A stretch of DNA of 64,000 bases from Phaseolus vulgaris (lineage: Eukaryota; Streptophyta; Magnoliopsida; Fabales; Fabaceae), in contig NC_023754.2 of the NCBI RefSeq assembly GCF_000499845.2, positions 14,769,516-14,833,515 on the forward strand. The letters are read 5' to 3'. Of this stretch, positions 23,051 to 34,260 are shown in pieces. A program made the translations under genes and the position numbers. The notes below the pieces were generated by a model, which worked only from the letters and a program-made list of their open reading frames with translations, was not told where the DNA came from and did no database searches. Each line of letters starts with the position of its first letter. Position 1 is the first letter of the stretch.

Positions 23051-26000
23051 ATGCCCTCTGCTCAGGATCCGTTTTACGTTGTCAAGTACGAGATTCAAGA
23101 TTCGGTAAAAAAATTTCTTCAACTATTCGGATTAGATTTTCATTTTTCCTTGAATGATTCATGTTGCGTATTTGAGTGAATGAAGGCTATTTTGTCTTTT
23201 TTATTTAATGGTTTTATTGGTTAGAGATTTCGTTTTCTGTCTCCTAGGTTATTATTAATCTAATTAGGCTTTTTCCTACGTAAATTTGGGATTTTTGAAG
23301 GAAACCGAATTTCGATCTGTGGCTTTGTAGTGTGTATATCGCGTACGATTTCTTGTGGGTGTATAACTGATTGGAGCTTAGAACATACTGAAAAAGAAAA
23401 TTGTTGTGTGTGAAGGTTTTAAGTGGAAATTGAAATGGGATCTGTAATTGAAAATATGCTAAACAGAAATGTGAACTGATGAGTTGTTGGTGTTTTGATT
23501 TGTTTTTGGATGGATTAGTTGTCTTTTATGTGGGATTATGTTTAGTTGATTATCTGATTTTTTTTGTTAATTTCTGTGAAGATTGATAAGCTGCAATCTA
23601 CTTTTCATCAATGGCAAAACACTTCCAATGCTGCAGAACAGGGACGTCTTACGAAGGAGGTTCGTGCTGGATGCGAAAGCATAGAGTGGCAGGTAGACCT
23701 ATTGCATGCTTCTGCAGAATCAATGACAAAATGACTTATTGTTAGATCATGAGCTTTTTCATTCTTACAACATGTTGTTGTCATAAGTTGCATGAATTCA
23801 GATCTAGTAGATTAGACATTCTTTGTGGTAGCTTTTGGTGTCCAATATTATCGTGCTTTCTTGGAGGGTAGGATTTGATGATTTCATTTAATTCTCCAAA
23901 ACACTCCAATCCTTATCCTTTTGAGTTCCTTTAGTTTGGGGTACCTTGAAAGGAAAAAAAACCTGGTTATGTGAATGCCCTTGAAAATGTTTCCAAGTTT
24001 GATCTAAATATAATTTTTGGAATACAATTATAAATTTATAATATATTTGTTTTTAATACATTTTTTGAAATGCTGTCAATGGTCTTTTTTTCTGCAACCA
24101 AACCTATATACAAATGCTGAAGTCTGATTTTTTGATAGAAAGGTGGATGAATTGGATAAAGCAATTGCTGTAGCGTCTAGAGATCCTTCTTGGTATGGAA
24201 TTGATGAAGTTGAACTTGAAAGCCGAATGACATGGACAAGCAGTTCTCGATCTCAGGTATCTAAAATGTATGCCAATTTTTAGTAAGCAGGAAGACACAA
24301 TATTTTTTTTTTGAATGTTCAAATGCTGTTTATTATCATTATTTTCTTCTAAACATCATGCCCAAAATATTCCTTGTTGCATTATTAGGTTGTCACAATG
24401 AAGAAAGCATTGGAGGCTGGAAAGGGTTCAAGTACCACAAGCCACAGCAGTATGCGCCAAGAACTCATGAGGCTACCAAGTTCTCGTCAAAATGATACCT
24501 ACAACCAGTATGCTGCCCGAGATAATGATGATTTCATACAATCAGAATCAGATAGACAAATGCTTCTTATAAAGTACTTCTCCCCTCTTATCTCTCATGC
24601 TAATTGAACTGGATTTTGATGTCTTTTGTTCTACTATGGCATAACACTACTTTTTTTATAGTTGACTTTTGTATATCTTTGTGGGATTAAACTATAACGA
24701 TAGCCATTTTTTCTGCATTGTCAGTCTTCCACTAGCTTTCTAAGACACGAGTGAAATGCTTTCTGTGTGCATGAAACTTATACCAACATATTTTGAGATA
24801 TACCTAATTGTAGAGGTGGCAAAATGAGTCAATCAATCTAGCCCGGCCATCAACCCCTCAAAGCGGGACAGGTTAGCTCGCTAGCAAAAGATGGATTGAA
24901 GGGTGCAACCCACTCTGTTTAGTAACAGGTCACTAGTGGGTTGGCCCATTAAGGGGTAAAAAAGGCAGGTCATCAGGTGAACAATGGTTGGTTGGGAACC
25001 CACCCAAATTAAAAAAAAAAATTCAATTCAATTTCAGAATTTAAATATAATTTTTGTTGTCATCTAATACTTGTTGAAAATTTGTCAATACCAAATGAGT
25101 AATTCAATAGATTATTGTATTGTTTATTTTTTTTAGAATTGCTAAGATACAATACAACTCAAACACCACACTAGCTTCATAGAGTTATATGTTTTCTTAT
25201 AAAATGATAAAATAATATTGGATGCTAATAAGAACAATTCTTGGTAAATGGTGATGCATTTAAATTGAAAAAAGGGTCTGCAGGTTGACCTGCTTTGACT
25301 CACTGGGTTGGGTTGGACCAGCTTAGTGGGTTCAACTATCAAACCCACCCACCAAAAAATGTTGGATCAACCCGGCTGTTTGGATTCACTTTGTCACCCC
25401 GACGTATTTGTTGAATAAACTGTGATTGCAGGGAAATTTTCTACTCATCATTTCATTTACTGCTTGTAAATTTTTGTTTGTGAAGAAAATTCTCATTAAT
25501 TTCTTATAATTATTTGGGGGAGGTTTGGATCTACGCTTGATATTAGGTGAACTTCTAGGAAAAGAAAGAAAAATTGAATTTTCATAAACTAAAATAAGCT
25601 TCATTTACTGCTTGTAAATTTTTGTTTGTGAAGAAAATTTCTCATTATCATGTTTATAATTCTGAGCGACGGTGGATCTACTCTTGGTATTACTTTTATA
25701 TGTTTGGATAAACTTCTCTAACTAAGAAATGAAAAAAAAAATCATAAACTAAAATGAGCTTCTTCATAAGTTAAAATGAACTTAAGCATGAGTTTATTTG
25801 AAAGTTTTCTCGTAATAGTTATCTAAGTGATAATTTTTAAGTTATGCATAAGCTAACTTTAATTTATAGAGAAGTTTATTTCATTTTTTTTTTTTTCTGC
25901 TTAAAGTACTATGAAGAAATTCTTTTAAACAGACCTTTCTAATAATACTGCAATGGTTGATTTCTTTTCTTGTCTCTTATAATGAAAAAGAAAATAGAAA

Positions 26001-26806
26001 GAGGAAGAAAGTCCGTAGGTAACCTTGAGAAAGGAAAAATGTATGAAATGCACTGCTCGAGAATTTAGAAAACTTTTCTGCCCACGGTATCCTTTCTGGA
26101 AATACAAATTACAATCTGCCTCTGGTTGCTATTTTAGTTTTGATTTATAGATATATATCTTTTATGGTGATAGGAAACAGGATGAGGAATTAGATGACCT
26201 TAGTGAAAGTGTACGAAGAATTGGAGGTGTTGGACTTACAATTCATGATGAACTCACTGCACAGGTAACGGTTTGAAAGGTTTTTACTCTCCTTGATTCT
26301 ATCTATTTTTGTCTTCACCTGGTTCCTTCAATTTGCTTGAACAAAACTATTTTTTTGCCTCTAGCTCTGAAATAAATTATTCTGATCTGACATTTCTGAC
26401 TCCTACACTGTCAATGTCAATTTTAATGTTTCAGGACAAGATTCTTGAGGAACTTGGTTCTGAGATGGACAGTACAACAAATCGTCTTGATTTTGTCCAA
26501 GTGAGTTTCTGCATCTATTCTTCATTTTTCTCCTTCAAATCGTTTAGTTTGGTTTTGTCTGAGATTTTTTTTACACAAATTTTACCTAAGTTTGCTGCTA
26601 TTAATTAATAAGAAAGGAAAAATATTGTGGTGTTGATTATGATACATACCAACTCTCGAAGAGGTTCATATTTTGCTCTTCTATTATGCTTGCAGAAAAA
26701 AGTGGGAATGGTTATGAAGAAGGCGAGTGCCAAGGGTCAGATCATGATGATATGTGGTTTGTTGGCCTTGTTCATCTTCCTATTTATCTTAGTATTCTTC
26801 ACCTAG
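23051..26806 (+). CDS. SYP61: Syntaxin-61, trans-Golgi Qc-SNARE
   Basis: Seven coding exons: 23051-23104, 23582-23692, 24143-24256, 24389-24573, 26174-26264, 26435-26500, 26696-26806. All are GT-AG and in frame, giving 243 residues (the Arabidopsis protein is of similar length). The start MPSAQDPFYVVK matches the family. Residues about 5-100 form the syntaxin-6-type N-terminal helical domain (QSTFHQWQ, EWQVDELDKAI, DPSWYGID). Residues 150-212 are the SNARE coiled coil with the zero-layer Gln at about 185 (ELTAQDKI). Residues 224-242 form the C-terminal membrane anchor. In plants SYP61 acts with SYP4- and VTI-type SNAREs in trans-Golgi/early endosome fusion and in stress-related trafficking. 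Intron 4 is the largest and carries a transposon-like insertion. Confidence 0.95.
24811..25401. mobile_element. hAT-like non-autonomous element in SYP61 intron 4
   Basis: The left end AGAGGTGGCAAAATG and the inverse of the right end CGGGGTGACAAAGTG form an imperfect terminal inverted repeat, and both sides carry CAACCCGGC/GCCGGG-type words. Such GGTGGCAAA termini are typical of plant hAT elements. No transposase frame is present and no clean 8-bp duplication was found. The element lies inside the intron in a neutral position. Confidence 0.6.
25449..25720 (+). repeat. Imperfect direct repeat in SYP61 intron 4
   Basis: A block beginning TCATTTACTGCTTGTAAATT occurs at about 25449 and 25602 (period about 153) and is followed in both copies by related GGATCTAC...TGGTATTA-like sequence. 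This is a local tandem duplication. Confidence 0.65.
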
Positions 26807-29753
26807 TCATTGAGATGGGACCAGTCTCTGTGCTCTTTGTACATGAAAAGAGATCTCATTTTTTTGTTAAGATTGAAGATTAATAATTGAAATGGATTTA
26901 ACTATCAGTTAAATGGAGGCCTTATTGTTTTATGTTTTTGGAAGGTGGTAGAAATTTCTGATTGTGACGAAAATAGATTTCAATGTATTTTAAGATTTAT
27001 AATAGGATTTTGATTCTGGACACGTTAGATTAAACCATTTTCTGCTGCATGTAGTGTTTCTTCAATGTTGCTTGCCATTGATTTGGCAAAATTGGTCTTT
27101 GGCATTTCTGGGGCGTCAATTATCTATGATAAATTCTTTGATGAAGTGTGTTAATTGAGGAGACCATAAAAAAGAGACTATTTACAGAAGGGTTTTAAGA
27201 ATTACTTTTTATGAAATTGAAATTATTCCTTCTACATGAAGGATCGTTTGGAATAAAAATAAAATCAAAAGCACTTAATTCAAATAAAAGTATCAATGAA
27301 GATGAATTTAAATTTTAAAATATTAATTTATGAAAGTGAGGGGGGTTGGGGTGTTAGTCATAATTCGTTTCAATTTTATATATATAAATTGAAATTAGAT
27401 TAACGATTTATAGATGTTAACTTTAAAATTTGGATGATTTTCATACCAATTATTTGATTTTAAAATCCTTGCATGCTTAGTTATTACAATAATAATAATT
27501 CATTTTAACTAAATTGTAGCTTCCCACTTTTTCAGTAATATGTTTATATCTTTGCCTCCAATGTTTTCCTGCTAATGGTTATAAAATATTAATGTTTAAC
27601 TGTTACGAATATCTATAATTATTATTTATTTACAGGAGACAAAAGGAAAAAATCACAAACTTAAAGAGACAATGATGAAAATAAAGAGAAAACAAGAATA
27701 GAAACCTCAGAAAGCTGATAAAAAAAATATAACTTTTTAAATAAGACCATAAATAAGAAACCCGAAACCACATTGAAAAATTAACAAGAATAAAAACGTC
27801 AAACTTATAAATAGAACGAGTAACTGTTATAATATATATATTGAAAACTAAGTGTTTTATTTGAATAATACATCAAAGATAGCTCTCTTCTCACCTAACA
27901 ATTTCTTAGGTTCCAAGAAATAAGCAAAAGAAAGGGTAAATCACATCAAACTTTTAAACTAATAAAAAACACTAAATCAATCGAGATTCAAATCAAAGAA
28001 TGTTCATAAGAGAATCAACTTTTCTTGTGTTTTTTTTTTTAAATTAAGAGATATAATTGATTTTTTTATTAATAATGAGATTAAATTGAGTGAAATAAAT
28101 AAATAATAGAGTAAAAAAAAATTACACAAAATATTTTTTATTCCAATGTTTTCTATGTAGAATGTATGAAAAAAAAAAAAACCGGTGAGAGAAAAGTTAT
28201 TTTCCTCCTTTTTCCCAATAAGTCGACGGCGTTACATCATTTGGTTACATCATTTGGATACTTCGAATAAACTAGAGTACATATAGGATACACCGGTGCT
28301 CAAACCTTTTCTAAAGATATGTATAATTCAACCTCAAATCTATTTTATTGTAGTTAATAACATTGGAGCACGTAAAATTCGAATTTAAGAACTATTAACA
28401 GACAAATATAGATACAATAATAAAATTTCACATAAATTTGTGGATTATCAAAATAAAATATCAATTTTAATTGGAGGATAAGAAATCAGAATCTAACAAA
28501 TTGTACTTAAATTTTCTCATTGACCATGAACAAAACTTTATTATAATATTATAGATGTTGTTTGTATTGTTATTCAATCAGAATTAAAGTTTATATATAG
28601 GGAATTTTCTCTTTAACTCAATTTTTTTTATTTTTATATTAATATTTAATTTTATTATTGTATTTTTGTGTTATTTTTTATTTTTTTTAAAACATATTAA
28701 ACCAGTTATCAGAAACAGTTTTGAATGTAATTTTTTTTTAATTTAATTTTTTAAAATATACTCTCTCATATTGTCCATATCTCATACACATAAATCTATA
28801 TTTTATTTAAATAAATATAAATATACATATAATATTAATAATAAAAAAAAGCAGATGCAAGATGCGGGAGCACCTGAGTTCCCGCTAGTTTCTATAACAA
28901 GAATTTTGCAAATTATGAAAATGAAACTTAAATTTTGGTTAAATAATAACAAAAATAATTCGTAAGAAATCTCGTAACTAAATTTCCTTCATTGACAATA
29001 ATTTTACATTGATAACATTGTTACCTTTTCAACATGATGCTATACAAAAATTATTACAATTTACTATTTTTTTTATTATGAAGTGAAGATATTAAATTAC
29101 TATTATATTAAGCGTATTATTATGTTATGCATACAAGTTAGTAATAAATTTTTGAAAATTGTTTTTTAATATTAGATAAATAGTTACCAGTAGAATCTAT
29201 GAATGCTGCAAGAATTTATGTAGACTCTGCAAGAATAAAAATCGTATCAGGGTCCATTCCAGAATAAGCAGGTCACAACAAAAGCTGCAAATAATAGCTT
29301 TTCTGATATTTCCCATGTTTAACGTGATTTTAACTTTCAGTATTTGACATGTATCCAAACACACTTTCAACTTTTTTCTGATGGAAACCCACTTTTTTCA
29401 CAGATAGATCGTCTGGTAAGATTAAACGTTTTCTATATTTTTTTAATTACAAATATGTTATCTTATTTTATCTTTATTTCCTATTTCCATAATGCATCAA
29501 ATTCAAGAGATTATTTGGAAAAAACTAAGTTAGTAAGTATAAGAGACAGACCCATAGCAAATGCCTAAATAATCAGGTTGTCTTATTGGTTACATTCTTT
29601 GAACAAAGGTTTATCAATGAATCAAAGTTTCTAGAAACTTGAGAACACATGAATTGTATCAAAATTGTTGGGGAAGAAATATCATGCATGGCTTTTCAAA
29701 ATAAGGTGTGGCTAATCCAAGTTCAGAAAGACCTAATAAGTTGTTATGAAAGC
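26807..29753. other. 3' UTR and AT-rich intergenic DNA between convergent genes
   Basis: The first few hundred bases are the likely SYP61 3' UTR. The rest is AT-rich with short tandem words (a doubled GTTACATCATTTGG at about 28233-28259) and no credible gene. Isolated short frames look random. Confidence 0.55.
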
Positions 29754-32700
29754 TCAAGTTGGAGGTTGCCAGGTTCCTGGTCTAAAGGATGCACCAGATC
29801 CAGTTGCCTCTGAAGACCTGGAAAGAAATTTTTTTGAACAGATAAATATCAGGGTTAAAATCTAGGAAAATGATATCTCTGAGAAAACCATTTAACATTT
29901 TTGGAAAAATTGTTTCATTAACTAAAATTAAGATTACTATAGGCTTTGCTCAATCATGATGTTTTTGACTGAGAATATAAACATTTGGACTTACTCAGAC
30001 TGGTCTTTTGTTTTCTCTGCTAAACTCTCTTGAGGATTCCTGCAGAAAGATCACATGATTACTGTTAAGTTGAATAGCTATACTTCAACTAGTTTTTGCC
30101 CAAAAAAATATTGGTTTCACAACAAATAGAAGACACTGCCCTGAAGGAGGAGGCAAGAAATATGGATTTCAAAACCGTGCCACTGAAGATCAAAATCATT
30201 CAGTCAAAGAATGTCATTTCCAAAGAACATAATCAAAAATGATTTTTTTTATGTGTATCCTCAAGAGTTCTTTCATACATAGTCACTGGATACTCTCTAA
30301 TTAAATTTTATTATTAAGGGTATGTTTGTGAGTTTGTTAATCATGGCGGATAATAGCCTTGAGAATTTGGTTTTTTAAAAAGTCCAATTAAATTTTATTA
30401 TTAAGGGTATGTTTGTGAGTTTGTTAATCATGGCGGATAATAGCCTTGAGAATTTGGTTTTTTAAAAAGTCCAATACCATAATACACAATTCATATAGCC
30501 GACTTCACCTAGTGGCTAGTGAGATAAGGCTACCAAAAATGATGGAACAGGAATGAAGAGAAGACAGCCAAACAACTTCCTGACAATATTTTAATGAAAA
30601 GATAAGAAAAAGATGAAAACTAAATTACTAACAATTTTTGGTAACTGAATCAGACATAGTAAAAGAATGATTTTTTTATGCTGGAAAAAGAAGCTGCAAC
30701 ACATAGCAAAGACCATGCATTTTACACAATAAATTAGGTAAAAAAACTCAGTTTCAGAAGACTCGCCTTAAGCCACCCGTAGTGCTAGATGATTCTTCAA
30801 CGTCATTACCTAGAGTGGAGAAAATATGTCAAAAACTATGTTCAAAGGATAGGTAATGTGCGGATGTATAACAAGAATTCCCTCTTTCAGGAAGGCATTG
30901 TCTCTTCTTTTACAAGGACTGGGACAAAAATATCACGATGCCGTTTATGACCTTGCAAAAGTAAACATAATCATTTTCATGGAGTAATAAGAATTCTATT
31001 TGGTTTATTTTTCTTTGAGGGATAGGGGAAGATATTAAGATCAATCTGCTTATAAGTTTAACTTCAGTTTATCTATCATAATAAGTTTTCTTTCAAGAAG
31101 AACTCAATATTTATGTCAAAAGAAAACGATAGTAAGATGACCTTCTGAAGGAACTGAAAATTGTTGAATAAAACTTTTCAAGTCTGGACCACTGGTTTTA
31201 CCTGCATAGAGATTGTAAATTAATCAATAACTTCCAATAAATAAAGAAGAATATTGCTACAAAATAAAATTTCAACCATCTGACCAGTGCTGACACGTTT
31301 GCCTTTAGTTCCTTCTTTGGCTACCCTTTCTTGTTCCTCTTTCTTCAGAACTTTGTGAAAAGAAAAAAAGTTTGTTAGGGTATTTGGATAGAACAAAACT
31401 TGGCCAAGAATGTTCTTTCATTATATTTAGAATTATGGCATGAAATGCTAAGGACAAAGTTAGGAGAGGAATATAACTAAATCAGAGTAAAGTATCCAAT
31501 TCACACAAATAGTTTAAGGTTGAAGTATAATTGGCACATACGAGCAACATTCTGTCTAACACGTTCACGTCTTGCTTCCAATTCCATCATTTCCTGAAGG
31601 AGAAAGTATTGTCAAGTAATAGTAAAATACCATACCATTCAAAGTGCCTATTTACAAAAGAAATCAATTCCCAGGAAGACATTCATAAAACATTAAAACT
31701 TACAGGGTTAGCTTAATACTTTGTTATTTGCAAAAAAAATTGCACATAAGTAATGATGCAAAACTAATAAACTAAATAACTACATTAACACGGATCACCA
31801 CATAACTCAATTTAATTCACCAAACCCTCAAAATGAAAAAAGAAAAAATCAAGAAAAGTGGGGAAAATATGATGAACGCTAAGACAGAGCTGCAGAAGAA
31901 GGGCATTGGGTAATACAACTAATGCAGAATGTTTCAAGAGCATTGTCCTATCTGATTAGCTTATCCTTGTGACCTTGCCCTACTAAGGAAACACAAAATA
32001 CTAAACCTGAGGTGTTGTATGGATCTGAATTTTGGGCAGCCAAAAGCCCATGAGAGAATAAACTCAATGTTGCATTGGATGAGAAGACACATTAGACAAA
32101 ATAGGATTAGGAAAGAATGCATTATTGCACTCGGGAGAAAACTAGAATAGCACCTACTACAGAAAAAAATAGTACAATCTCACTTTTGGTGATTTGGGCA
32201 TGTGCGGAAAAAACATATAGAAGACCAAGTATGAAAATTTAGCTGGACGTAACTCTATTGACAGTGGAAAAGGGAGACTGGAAAAAATTATAGGTAAAAA
32301 TCATTGAGTAGGATTTAAAGGTCTATGATTTATGTATAGACAAGATTTACAAGAGAACATCTCCACATCTTTTGATTCATGTAACTAGCCCTGCCTAGGA
32401 GAAAAGGCTTGGTGGTCGTTGTAGTTGAAAGAAGAATCACAGAGTTTTGATGGTAGATAGGTAGATAGATAGAGTTAACAAAATCAACGTTTATTCATTG
32501 CAAATCAATCCTTGACGATAAACAGAACTCAAAAGGAAAACAGTTGTAAGCAGCATCATGTCATCTAGCCCAAGCCATGACTGAAAAAGTAAAGAAACAT
32601 CAATAGCTTTGCGTTTGGATAACTTACGGTACTAGCAAAAGGATATAAACAGGTGTATTGCAATTTACCTCTGGAGTTGGAGCCTTCTTACGCTGCCCAT

Positions 32701-33989
32701 TCAGCCAACATATCCATTCAACTGGAACAATGCAACAGTAATCATCTATTAAGCATGGGAAATAGGATAAAAAAATTCTTCAAGTTCGACATATAAAAAC
32801 ACTTGGATCCATCCCTGAAAAAAAATGTAATAATAGATGTAACAATTCAACAGTTGAATGTCGACAAATGTAAAATATATACCTGGAATAGAGGTAGGAT
32901 CCTCCTCTTTCTTAAATATTACCCATCTTTTCTCTTTCACTAGTAAACCAAAACAAAATACCAAAAATCAGACAATCACTATAAAATGAACTACAATGCA
33001 GAACACACAGGAAACAAAAAAGTATACACTTGCACACCAAAATGATATCTTCATTCTTAAATGATTCAATCTAGCACAAGAAAATAGTGCCAATATTTTT
33101 AAATGGCAATGAATCAATTTTTATTTAATTCTTTTACTTTCTAAAACAAGATCAGTCTCAACCTTGTTAAAAGTTACGCCAAATCCTATAATAGGCTAAA
33201 GAATGTAGAAATCAAGAACCAATAACCTCAAAAAGCTTGTGACAATTGCGAATTTAATTCACACATCGTCCAATCTCAAAGCCCAATATTTAACCTTTAT
33301 CTGTTGGATGTATATCCAGAGGTTTCTCCCTGGGATAATCCTCCTGAGGACTGTATTAACCCAACCCCTCTACAAGGATACTTTTTCACAGAATGCAAAC
33401 CAACGAACTCCCCCTTGAAAGTATTCCTTTACATATTTATTGGGGAGTTCTATCAATTCAACCCCTCTCCAAGGATTTTTCTTCACAGGATTCGACCCAC
33501 TGACATCCTAATTGAGTGTATTCTTACTAAACATTCTTATCCTGCGGACTAATTTTTTGGTAACCACTACACCAACTCACCTGATAACAAACTTTTTGGT
33601 TCATAACCATATACACACAAAAAAAGCAAAGCGCATTGAGAATATCACAATATCGGGTATATCAAGTAAGTAAAGTATTGACAGTGTGGTGATCATTGCA
33701 ATGCAAAAACACCCATCTTCCCTATATTACACGAAGAGTTCATACAAGACAAACTACACATGTACAAACCCAGAATCTCAAAACACAATAAAAAAAACAC
33801 CCATTAAACACAAACAGAGCAATGACAATAAAACATAAAAGGGTATATACAGAGAGAGAGAGTGGAAAAGCGCTTACTAACACCGTCAACCTCTTCATTT
33901 CTAGTGAAGTATTTGTTCCCTGCTTTGTCAATTCCCACCTTAGATCGATTGCTAAACAATCCAGAAATCTTCCCAAGCAGCCTTCGCAT
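29754..33989 (-). CDS. NDUFAF2-like complex I assembly factor (NDUFA12/B17.2 family)
   Basis: Nine coding exons on the minus strand: 33878-33989, 32883-32939, 32669-32721, 31542-31593, 31285-31350, 31142-31201, 30767-30809, 29995-30039, 29754-29817, giving 183 residues. The N-terminus holds the B17.2-like core: GIDKAGNKYFTRNEE, then KEKRWVIFKKEEDPTSIP and VEWICWLNGQRKKAPTPEE. A charged linker follows, and the C-terminus ends ASFRPGTWQPPT. Family members are mitochondrial and help assemble NADH dehydrogenase (complex I). Intron 7 appears to use a GC donor (AAG|GCGAGT); the GT alternatives nearby give early stops that remove the conserved tail. Introns host a LINE tail and an 87-bp tandem duplication. 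The core is certain; the small 3' exons are inferred from phase and splice signals. Confidence 0.87.
30299..30472. repeat. Perfect 87-bp tandem duplication
   Basis: Units 30299-30385 and 30386-30472 appear identical (AATTAAATTTTATTATTAAG to ...AAAAAGTCC). They lie in intron 7 of the NDUFAF2-like gene. Perfect identity indicates a recent event. Confidence 0.9.
31960..32475 (+). mobile_element. LINE (L1-type) 3' end fragment
   Basis: Translations in shifting frames give LINE reverse-transcriptase tail blocks: LYGSEFWAA, RHIRQNRIRKE, FGHVRKK, and a KDLK...IHVTSPA block near the end. The fragment ends in a TAGA-type short repeat (32449-32472), a common LINE tail. It is 5' truncated and full of stops, and lies antisense inside intron 3 of the NDUFAF2-like gene. 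Confidence 0.75.
33300..33590. repeat. Unclassified repeat-like segment in NDUFAF2-like intron 1
   Basis: Less AT-rich than its surroundings, with two related blocks (AACCCCTCTACAAGGAT at 33363 and AACCCCTCTCCAAGGAT at 33460) about 97 bases apart. It looks like an internally duplicated short dispersed repeat. The family is not recognised. Confidence 0.4.
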
Positions 33990-34260
33990 TTTTTTTTTTA
34001 CTTTTGTAATTTTACCCTTTCTGAATAAATTTCAATTGTGTTGCAGTGACAGCATCGTCGTTGGAACAATCAGACGTTGGAAATTGGAACCACAGAAACT
34101 TGGAATATGAAATTTGTTTCTGATCAGCGTTGATTCTACAGAAGGGGTGTGTTTGAGAGCAAACACCAACTGTGAAGTGTGAGAAGAGATGTGATAATTT
34201 ACCAAACGCGTCCTTAGAGAGTGATCTTTCAGAGATAAAGGGAAAAAATATCAATAATTT
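33990..34260 (-). promoter_or_regulatory. 5' UTR and promoter of the NDUFAF2-like gene
   Basis: GC is slightly raised up to about 34260, as in the transcribed leader, then drops into AT-rich DNA. No convincing TATA box was fixed. Confidence 0.4.
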
